From positions 1-48,517 of the forward strand of contig CANLXN010000014.1 in the NCBI GenBank assembly GCA_947495135.1: a stretch of DNA of 48,517 bases, in the 5' to 3' direction. The position numbers and the translations under genes were made by a program. The DNA comes from an uncultured Flavobacteriaceae bacterium (GTDB lineage Bacteria > Bacteroidota > Bacteroidia > Flavobacteriales > Flavobacteriaceae). Positions 1-5,177 of this stretch are shown piece after piece (positions within the stretch are counted from its first letter, which is position 1; every line of letters starts with the position of its first letter). Below the pieces are notes generated by a model that was not told the DNA's origin, did no database searches, and saw only the letters and a list, made by a program, of their open reading frames with translations.

Positions 1-77
1 TCGTCGTCTGGCATATCATCGTCTCCATCGGTTCTTCCTGGATCGTCGTCTGGCATATCATCGTCTCCATCGGTTCT
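1..77. repeat. 42-bp in-frame tandem repeat
   Basis: Bases 1-35 recur without change at 43-77, with a 7-base linker between them, giving a 42-bp period (14 codons). The array reaches the left edge and may continue beyond it. It encodes the acidic repeats of the lipoprotein gene. Confidence 0.9.
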
Positions 78-245
78 ATTTTGAGAATCTTCACCATCTC
101 TGTTTAAGTCCGTCTCATTTTCGATCTCTAACATGGCCTCAGAATTACTATCGTAAGCTACATCCTCTAACAGGCTCTCAGTTTCACAAGAAATTAAAAA
201 TAGTCCGAGAAGTAATAAAGTAATTGCGTGTTTGATTGTTTTCAT
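1..245 (-). CDS. Repeat-containing acidic lipoprotein, C-terminus outside window
   Basis: Reading leftward from an ATG at 245, the product begins MKTIKHAITLLLLGLFLISC, a lipoprotein signal peptide ending in a lipobox cysteine at residue 20. An acidic linker follows, then repeats of the type RTDGDDDMPDDDPG (14 residues, encoded by 42 bp). The gene runs off the left edge, so at least 81 residues are visible and the total length is unknown. The Asp-rich repeats could bind divalent cations, but they do not match a calcium-binding motif that I can name. It should be exported and anchored in an outer or inner membrane. No function is recognised. A gene-sized gap separates it from the next gene on the same strand. 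Confidence 0.75.
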   Translation of the reverse strand, partial: MKTIKHAITLLLLGLFLISCETESLLEDVAYDSNSEAMLEIENETDLNRDGEDSQNRTDGDDDMPDDDPGRTDGDDDMPDD

Positions 246-544
246 GATTTTTTAGATTTTAACTTTGTACTTGTTTTCCATACCAACTTCATTATATATT
301 GGCTCGCTATGGAAAACTTAAATTAGATTCAATTGGTTAATAACTAGATCTCAAATTTGGAGATCTGGAGTCAAACGATTTAAACTAAAAAGAAGCTGCA
401 TACCTTTAAGTTTAAGCCTTTGTACGGTGCAAATTTAGTTTAGACTTTTAGAAAAATAGTCTCCTTAGAGCCCGTAAGTTGTGGGATTTCGTCTCTTAAA
501 TGTGAATGTAGGCCGTATACGGGTAAACACCTATATTATGAGTT
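246..544. other. Intergenic stretch, nothing recognised
   Basis: About 300 bases between two leftward genes. I see no convincing open frame, RNA gene, strong hairpin terminator or repeat. It should hold the promoter of the lipoprotein gene ending at 245. Confidence 0.5.
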
Positions 545-1282
545 TTACACACTTATAAAACTTTTGTTCGAAAGAAGATTTTTAATAAACTCAACGTTCT
601 CTCTATAAGACTTAGAGAATGGAATTGAGCTATTGGAATTTTGCACGTCACATCTCGATTTCCCAAAATGAATTCTTGAAATATAGTTGGTATTCACTAT
701 ATAACTGTTGTGAATACGAACGAAATGCTTTGGAAGGGATTCCTGAAAATACTTAAGCGATTTATATGCTCCAACTGTACTTCCGTTAGCCATTACAAAA
801 TCTGTTGTATTACTATCAGCTTTCAGGTACAACACCTCATCTGCATTAATAAATCGATAATCTCCGTAGGATTTAAAACACAGGGTATTATCTTGTCTAA
901 AACTCGACTCTTTTTGGAAACGTAAAATAGTTCTGCGCAGAAGTCGAAAATCGCTTGGTCGCAAAATATAGTCCAGAACACCATTTCTTATTGCTTCAAC
1001 CGCATAGTCTGGTGTGCTTGCCATTACTACAAATTCTGGCAGCTTGGTCATGTAATTTCGCAATACATCAATAAGATGAAAAAGCGTTTTCTGGGCTTGT
1101 GAGCCAGCCATTTCAATATTTAAAAATACAAGAGCAGGCATGCGCTCTAAAATTAAATCCAAACCGTGCTCTTCTGTGCTAGCAATACCAACACAGGCAA
1201 AATTTGAATAATTTTCAAAAACCAACTGAATCGTGCTTACACTCTTCGGGTCTTGATCGATAATAACATAGGGATACTCCAT
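545..1282 (-). CDS. LytTR transcriptional regulator with degenerate receiver domain
   Basis: A 245-residue protein with a receiver-like domain (about 1-125) and a C-terminal LytTR DNA-binding domain (about 136-240). It is related in layout to the intact LytTR regulator at 43060-43791. The receiver keeps an acidic N-terminal patch (IIDQDP), but the phospho-acceptor position reads Asn (LVFLNIEM, N55), the conserved Thr/Ser position is Met (about 87), and the conserved Lys before Pro is Arg (LRP, R108). Phosphorylation by a histidine kinase therefore looks unlikely. The DNA-binding part looks intact. No kinase gene is adjacent. It probably acts as an orphan, phosphorylation-independent regulator, which is inference. 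The start at 1282 is an ATG directly before the receiver's first strand. Confidence 0.88.
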   Translation of the reverse strand: MEYPYVIIDQDPKSVSTIQLVFENYSNFACVGIASTEEHGLDLILERMPALVFLNIEMAGSQAQKTLFHLIDVLRNYMTKLPEFVVMASTPDYAVEAIRNGVLDYILRPSDFRLLRRTILRFQKESSFRQDNTLCFKSYGDYRFINADEVLYLKADSNTTDFVMANGSTVGAYKSLKYFQESLPKHFVRIHNSYIVNTNYISRIHFGKSRCDVQNSNSSIPFSKSYRENVEFIKNLLSNKSFISV

Positions 1283-1511
1283 TATTGTGGGGAAATAATT
1301 AAATAATTAATTGTCAGGTAAATACACAACTACTGGAAACCCAATAGTTTAAGGAAAAATAAGATAAATTAACGACTAAGCAATACGGTTTAACCGCATA
1401 TCATCTACGGGAAGATGCTTCTTTGCTGTAATATTTATAATTTTTTTCAGCTAAAATTTTTGTTCTACCTTTATTTTTTTCGTGTAAATCATTCCAATAT
1501 AAGAAAATTCT

Positions 1512-1928
1512 ATGGTTGCAAAACTCCTTCAAGAACTAAAGAACACAGAGCCAAAGCGGGTTTTGATCTACATTACCGTCTACTTTCTTTGGGGGTTGGG
1601 AATGAACTGGTTTGGACAGCAAGTAGAAATTGCAAAGTTCACTTACTGGTGGCAAATTATCACTGTTTATATCTTATACATGGTACCTATCTCTATTTTT
1701 CTTCGGAAATATTCTTTTTTCAATCAATACGCTTATGGTCTCATAGCTATGTGTCTTTTAGAATTTGGAGGGTATGCTTTAGGCACCTCGTATATCTACC
1801 CAAACAACATCCTAGACCAATTATTTGGCCCTCATGTTTTCGCGCTTGGAATGGCCATGTTCTTCGGGCTCTATTTTCCCTTGGGTAATATGCTTGTGAA
1901 TTGGATTTATAATCTAATTGATATTTGA
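1512..1928 (+). CDS. Small integral membrane protein, unknown function
   Basis: 138 residues with four hydrophobic stretches (about 17-33, 44-62, 73-90 and 108-128), consistent with a four-helix inner-membrane protein. The hydrophilic N-terminus (MVAKLLQELKNTEPKR) is likely cytoplasmic. The start is an ATG. An overlapping 157-codon frame at 1415-1888 has a Cys/Trp/His-rich, unprotein-like composition and was rejected. It is divergent from the LytTR gene across a 230-bp spacer, so both may share a regulatory region. No family is recognised. Confidence 0.7.
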   Translation: MVAKLLQELKNTEPKRVLIYITVYFLWGLGMNWFGQQVEIAKFTYWWQIITVYILYMVPISIFLRKYSFFNQYAYGLIAMCLLEFGGYALGTSYIYPNNILDQLFGPHVFALGMAMFFGLYFPLGNMLVNWIYNLIDI

Positions 1929-2390
1929 TATTGCAAAAATCAAAAAAACCAATCCATCCCATTAACTTCTAATTAAAAAAACGGACACCTTTTCAATTAC
2001 CTCCTCTTTTCAGTTTAAAAATGAAACATCATTCAAGTATGAAAATGTGATGATGAAAATGAGATAATCTCCATATGAAAAGGTCATTTTGAGTATAATT
2101 TGAGACTCCTGAACCTCGTCTTAATTGTTGAAAACCCCCGTTTATCTGTTCAAAACTTTTTTATTTTTTCTAAGACATACTAAAATCATCGCAAATTCGT
2201 TGCATGCCATTTTAACATCTTCATTTTCAGGTGAGTTGTACGTCGAATCTTTGATGTCGTTCGTCGGATAAACCAAACAAGACATCGAAAATACTACCTA
2301 AGTTACACAAAACTTCCTCGATTTAACACCCCTAAATTTTTAAGAGTTCTGCCTATGTTTGTAGGACAAAATAACTTAAAATTTATCCTC
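1929..2390. other. Intergenic stretch with a weak promoter-like site
   Basis: About 460 bases without a convincing gene. Short ATG-rich frames around 2021-2060 encode fewer than 12 residues. An imperfect dyad (GATGTC... and its complement GACATC) lies near 2250-2290. TATGTTTG at 2354-2361 fits the Bacteroidota -7 element TAnnTTTG, 29 bases before the ATG at 2391, but its upstream element would be TTT rather than TTG, so the promoter is only a candidate. Confidence 0.4.
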
Positions 2391-2519
2391 ATGAAAAAAT
2401 TATTATTTATATTCGCCGTAACAGGACTAGTACTAACTGCAAGTTGTACCCCAGAAGCAATCACTAGTGACGAACAACAAATCGACAAAGACCAATACGA
2501 ACCAGATCCAAACGGATAA
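2391..2519 (+). CDS. Small lipoprotein (42 residues)
   Basis: This short frame starts MKKLLFIFAVTGLVLTASC, a lipoprotein signal peptide with Cys at position 19. It ends in a short acidic tail (DKDQYEPDPNG) after only 23 mature residues. A candidate promoter sits just upstream. Its last 53 bases overlap the start of the frame at 2467 in another phase. Tiny lipoproteins of this type are common in flavobacteria and usually lack an assigned function. It may be the translational leader for the membrane protein that follows. Confidence 0.6.
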   Translation: MKKLLFIFAVTGLVLTASCTPEAITSDEQQIDKDQYEPDPNG

Positions 2520-2988
2520 GAAGAAAAACTACATTGTAGGGGTGTTGCTTTCAATCATATTGATAGCGACACCTTTCCTTTTTTACCTGTATCGGTTAGC
2601 TCCTACAGATTCGAAAGAATGGGATACTGTTTTTGGAACGATTTATTCTGGTAATTATAGAAATGTCTCTTTCTACCTACACTCTTTATTTACAAAATCC
2701 ACCTTTGTAGTTCTTACTGGAATTTGGTTTTTAACGAGTCGTAATTGGTGGAAATATGCCATTTTAGTTCCCTTTACGATGTTCTTGTTTCAATTGTCTG
2801 GTGTACTTAATCATAAATTGAGCTATATCGATCAATACGACTTCTGGTATTCGCTTCCAGTAATTCTACCAATATTATTCTTTCTGCTTTATATCTCATT
2901 GCGCATTAGAAAAAGAGCCTCCACCAAAGAAGTTCTTGCAGACGAGGTTGATGATGAGATCAAGAATATATTTAGTGATAAGCTCTAA
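2467..2988 (+). CDS. Four-helix membrane protein, unknown function
   Basis: Up to 173 residues when read from a GTG at 2467. There are hydrophobic segments at about 24-42, 75-90, 94-110 and 131-147, and a charged C-terminal tail. The first 22 residues (Asn/Thr/Lys-rich) lie entirely within the overlap with the lipoprotein gene and look unlike coding sequence, so the true start may be later, near the lipoprotein stop at 2519. There is no ATG in that region, so a GTG or TTG start or translational coupling would be needed. I do not recognise the family. The overlap suggests that the two proteins are expressed together. Confidence 0.6.
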   Translation: MTNNKSTKTNTNQIQTDKKKNYIVGVLLSIILIATPFLFYLYRLAPTDSKEWDTVFGTIYSGNYRNVSFYLHSLFTKSTFVVLTGIWFLTSRNWWKYAILVPFTMFLFQLSGVLNHKLSYIDQYDFWYSLPVILPILFFLLYISLRIRKRASTKEVLADEVDDEIKNIFSDKL

Positions 2989-3068
2989 AGCTTAGTCTTT
3001 TAAATAAAGCATCCTCCCTAATTTAGAAGTAGAATAAAAATAAGCAGTAAATTTTAATCCAAAATACT

Positions 3069-3097
3069 TTGCAATTGCAGTAAAAGTTTTAAATTTG
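3069..3097 (+). promoter_or_regulatory. Promoter of the tRNA-Gly/tRNA-Leu operon
   Basis: TTG at 3069-3071, an 18-base spacer, then TAAATTTG at 3090-3097: a full match to the Bacteroidota primary sigma consensus TTG-N17-20-TAnnTTTG. The tRNA-Gly gene begins 40 bases downstream. Confidence 0.75.
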
Positions 3098-3136
3098 CGA
3101 CCGCTTTCATATGGAAGCAAGTTCTTTAAAACACTC

Positions 3137-3209
3137 GCGAAAATAGCTCAGTTGGTAGAGCGCCACCTTGCCAAGGTGGAGGTCGCGGGTTCGAATCCCG
3201 TTTTTCGCT
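3137..3209 (+). tRNA. tRNA-Gly (GCC anticodon)
   Basis: 73 bases with a perfect seven-pair acceptor stem (GCGAAAA with TTTTCGC), a D-arm with AGCTCAGTTGGTAGAGC, an anticodon loop TTGCCAA (anticodon GCC) closed by a CC/GG-rich stem, and a T-arm GCGGGTTCGAATCCCGT. The discriminator base is T and CCA is not encoded. Confidence 0.97.
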
Positions 3210-3298
3210 CACTTCGACTCACTTAGTGGCCGCTTACGGTTTTTAAAGAGGTTCGATTAAAATACATACCAAGTCTATCTAGTTAAACAGATAGAAAC

Positions 3299-3382
3299 GC
3301 TGAAGTGGTGGAATTGGTAGACACGTTGGACTTAAAATCCAATGTCCATTAGGACGTACGGGTTCAAGTCCCGTCTTCAGTA
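3299..3382 (+). tRNA. tRNA-Leu (TAA anticodon)
   Basis: An 84-base class II tRNA. The acceptor is GCTGAAG with CTTCAGT (one G-T pair), the anticodon stem TTGGA/TCCAA encloses CTTAAAA (anticodon TAA), a long variable arm follows, and the T-arm is ACGGGTTCAAGTCCCGT. The discriminator is A at 3382. Its 3' tail is the apparent source of three modified copies downstream (3471, 3834, 3964). Confidence 0.97.
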
Positions 3383-3389
3383 CAAAGGT

Positions 3390-3420
3390 CTCCGAGTTAT
3401 TATAACTTGGAGGCTTTTTT
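3390..3420 (+). terminator. Terminator of the tRNA operon (terminator A)
   Basis: A hairpin formed by CTCCGAGTTAT and ATAACTTGGAG (one mismatch) is followed by TTTTTT at 3415-3420. An identical copy lies at 3883-3913 within the duplicated unit. Confidence 0.85.
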
Positions 3421-3470
3421 GTTTGGGTACAACATAGGTCAAACAAATATCTATTAACGTCGGATTCATA

Positions 3471-3513
3471 GTACGGGTTCATCCCGATAGCTATCGGGAC
3501 CCGTCTTCAGTAC
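3471..3513. repeat. Modified tRNA-Leu 3'-tail copy R1
   Basis: This copies the last 27 bases of the tRNA-Leu gene plus one, from GTACGGGTTCA to CCCGTCTTCAGTAC, except that three bases of the T-loop side (AGT) are replaced by the 18-bp perfect palindrome TCCCGATAGCTATCGGGA at 3482-3499. It flanks the GIY-YIG gene on the left and is identical to R2 and R3. Confidence 0.92.
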
Positions 3514-3517
3514 AAAA

Positions 3518-3547
3518 ACTCCCTAGTTAATACTAAGGGAGTTTTTT
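3518..3547 (+). terminator. Terminator-like hairpin B before the GIY-YIG gene
   Basis: ACTCCCTAGT and ACTAAGGGAGT form a stem with a TAAT loop, followed by TTTTTT at 3542-3547. It lies directly before the nuclease start at 3554 and would limit read-through from the tRNA operon. A second copy lies at 4011-4040. Confidence 0.75.
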
Positions 3548-3553
3548 ATTTCT

Positions 3554-3853
3554 ATGGCAACTGTATATATTCTTCACTCTAAAAGTATCGATTCCTTCTA
3601 CATTGGAAGCTGTGAAAATCTAACACTGAGACTGGAACAGCATCAGAAATTCTGTTTCAAAAGTAGTTTTACTAGAAGAACCAAGGATTGGAAACTATTC
3701 TATGCAATAAACAACCTAGAGTATAAAGCAGCTAGAAAAATTGAACAACATATAAAGTCAATGAAAAGTAGAACTTATATAATCAATCTAACCAAGTATC
3801 CAGAAATATCAGAAAAACTGCGGCAAAAATATAGTACGGGTTCATCCCGATAG
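3554..3853 (+). CDS. Small GIY-YIG nuclease-domain protein
   Basis: 99 residues, a stand-alone GIY-YIG fold of the short UvrC-N-terminal-like type. The GIY strand reads VYI (residues 4-6) and YIG is at 16-18 (FYIGSCENL). A conserved Arg is at 26 and the probable metal-binding Glu at 64 (ARKIEQHIK). The family cleaves DNA with one metal ion; some relatives are homing or structure-specific nucleases, while many short forms have no known substrate. The last six residues (STGSSR) and the stop codon are encoded by the tRNA-tail copy R2, so the gene abuts the repeat directly. It lies between terminator B and R2. A role in spreading the repeat unit is inference. Confidence 0.85.
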   Translation: MATVYILHSKSIDSFYIGSCENLTLRLEQHQKFCFKSSFTRRTKDWKLFYAINNLEYKAARKIEQHIKSMKSRTYIINLTKYPEISEKLRQKYSTGSSR

Positions 3854-3876
3854 CTATCGGGACCCGTCTTCAGTAC
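3834..3876. repeat. Modified tRNA-Leu 3'-tail copy R2
   Basis: Identical 43-base copy of R1, with the palindrome at 3845-3862. The stop codon of the GIY-YIG gene (TAG, 3851-3853) lies inside the palindrome. What follows R2 is the same as what follows the true tRNA-Leu gene (terminator A), as if R2 replaced the tRNA end in a duplicate. Confidence 0.92.
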
Positions 3877-3882
3877 AAAGGT

Positions 3883-3913
3883 CTCCGAGTTATTATAACT
3901 TGGAGGCTTTTTT
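3883..3913 (+). terminator. Second copy of terminator A
   Basis: Same hairpin and T-run as 3390-3420, part of the 493-bp duplication. Confidence 0.75.
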
Positions 3914-3963
3914 GTTTGGGTACAACATAGGTCAAACAAATATCTATTAACGTCGGATTCATA

Positions 3964-4006
3964 GTACGGGTTCATCCCGATAGCTATCGGGACCCGTCTT
4001 CAGTAC
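3964..4006. repeat. Modified tRNA-Leu 3'-tail copy R3
   Basis: Third identical 43-base copy, with the palindrome at 3975-3992. It is followed by terminator B (4011-4040) and the truncated nuclease gene, matching the order after R1. Confidence 0.92.
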
Positions 4007-4046
4007 AAAAACTCCCTAGTTAATACTAAGGGAGTTTTTTATTTCT

Positions 4047-4163
4047 ATGGCAACTGTATACATTCTTCACTCTAAAAGTATCGATTCCTTCTACATTGGA
4101 AGCTGTGAAAATCTAACACTGAGACTGGAACAACCTCTATTGTATCTTTTCTCATCCCTTTAA
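4047..4163 (+). pseudogene. Truncated second copy of the GIY-YIG gene
   Basis: The first 28 codons (through the YIG motif) match the intact gene at 3554, with one silent-type difference. The match ends at 4132, and after nine unrelated codons the frame stops at 4161-4163. The catalytic Glu region is missing, so the product cannot be a working nuclease. The break marks the end of the duplicated unit and the start of unrelated AT-rich DNA leading to the cassette array. Confidence 0.88.
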
Positions 4164-4290
4164 CACCACTAATTCTTTTCAAGGAACTAAACGCTAATTT
4201 CAAAAAAATAAGTAACTTTCCTTCTCTAGTATTTTTCTCCCCACTATTTTTATTTTTTTATATTTTCTATTGATATTTAAAAACTAACTA

Positions 4291-4333
4291 TTTACATTCA
4301 TAGCCACCCGATTTGGAGAGATATGAATGTAAA
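4291..4333. repeat. 12-bp inverted repeat before the first cassette
   Basis: TTTACATTCATA (4291-4302) and its exact complement TATGAATGTAAA (4322-4333) flank a 19-base loop. It lies 18 bases before the first cassette junction (G4352/T4353). It could be part of an attI-like or decayed attC site or simply a hairpin. No gene is seen in the 4164-4364 stretch. Confidence 0.6.
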
Positions 4334-4364
4334 ATATACTGATATAAATAAGTTGCCCACAATA

Positions 4365-4979
4365 ATGAAAAAAATCATTCTCATTAAAAATTTATTGATA
4401 GTTCTGACTTTTATCAGTTGTGGAAAAAAACTTGAGCCAATTAAAAGCCATCACCCTCAAGATGATTTAAATCAAGAAATTGTGGATGATTACGCACAAG
4501 AGTTATTTGATAAAGCTTACGACGAATATGATGATGGAGAATTTGAAAGTGCAAAATCGAAACTTAATAAAGCAATACTGATTGAAAAGAACACAGTTTT
4601 GTATAACAAACTTGGAACAATTCAACTCGCAGAAAAGGAATATTCTAAGGCTATAAGAACTTTTCAAAAAGGAAGAAAAATTGATGATAAATATTGGCCA
4701 AATTATATTAATGAGGCAAGAGCTTTATTGGCTTTGGAAAAATATGTCGATGCAGAAAAGATTTTAAAATTGTTACAAAGTGATACGGATTCTGAATATT
4801 GGGTTGCTTATGCGAATTTTTATTTGGCAATCAGATATTTTAATGATGAAAACCAATGTGCTTTAGCATTAGACTTTTTAGAAAAATCTGAGACTTTAAA
4901 AAGTGATAACGACTTAAATGAGATATACACAAAAATTGAAAATCAGTTGAGGAATTACTGTGGGCAACAACGCATATAA
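4365..4979 (+). CDS. Cassette 1: TPR-repeat lipoprotein
   Basis: 204 residues when started at the ATG at 4365, 13 bases into the cassette; a longer frame from 4323 would begin upstream of the cassette junction. The N-terminus (MKKIILIKNLLIVLTFISC) is a lipoprotein signal with Cys19. The mature part is helical and has about three tetratricopeptide-type repeats (residues about 45-170; for example AYDEYDDGEFESAKSKLNKA and NKLGTIQLAEKEYSKAIRTF). Its last five residues come from the attC site: the R'' box GTGGGCAAC lies inside the gene and the stop is 8 bases beyond it. TPRs bind proteins, but the partner is unknown. There is no link to a named family. Confidence 0.85.
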   Translation: MKKIILIKNLLIVLTFISCGKKLEPIKSHHPQDDLNQEIVDDYAQELFDKAYDEYDDGEFESAKSKLNKAILIEKNTVLYNKLGTIQLAEKEYSKAIRTFQKGRKIDDKYWPNYINEARALLALEKYVDAEKILKLLQSDTDSEYWVAYANFYLAIRYFNDENQCALALDFLEKSETLKSDNDLNEIYTKIENQLRNYCGQQRI

Positions 4980-5161
4980 GCAATACTAGAGTTTGTGCTT
5001 AATTAAAAGTTAGGGTATATTTGGGAGACAGCCGAATTTTACAAATTCGACTTATTGCTAAAAAAATTAATAATCGAAATTTGTAAAAATCAGCTTGTGT
5101 CCGTCCGAAAGGCTAATGCCTTTCTTCCTCCGCACTGCTCATATGCAAAGACGTTAGCTGC
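4960..5161 (+). other. attC-like recombination site 1
   Basis: R'' GTGGGCAAC at 4960-4968 is followed by AACGCATATAA. The right side has CATATGCAAAGAC then R' GTTAGCTGC (5153-5161). The inner arms GCATAT and ATATGC pair. The site contains TTTGTGCTTAA, which sites 2 and 3 share in close form. Length is about 200 bases. R'' matches the start of its own cassette (GTTGCCCAC at 4352), not the next R', as expected after integration. Confidence 0.8.
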
Positions 5162-5177
5162 AAGCCAAAAAAAAAAT

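Larger units (their letters stand above)
3384..4132. repeat. Tandem duplication, 493-bp shift, with GIY-YIG gene
   Basis: Bases 3384-3639 recur at 3877-4132 with a single difference that I can see (T3568 against C4061). The duplicated piece contains terminator A, a tRNA-Leu-tail copy, terminator B and the first 86 bases of the GIY-YIG gene. The second copy stops being similar after 4132, at the truncation point of the nuclease gene. Near-identity implies a recent duplication, plausibly by recombination between tRNA-tail copies. Confidence 0.92.

Noticed and set aside
1415-1888. A 157-codon frame overlapping the membrane protein at 1512-1928
   Set aside because: Its translation is rich in Cys, Trp and His and has no coherent fold, while the overlapping frame gives regular membrane helices.
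3471-4006. Additional functional tRNA-Leu genes at the tail copies
   Set aside because: Only the 3' tail is present and it carries the palindrome; the acceptor, D and anticodon arms are missing.
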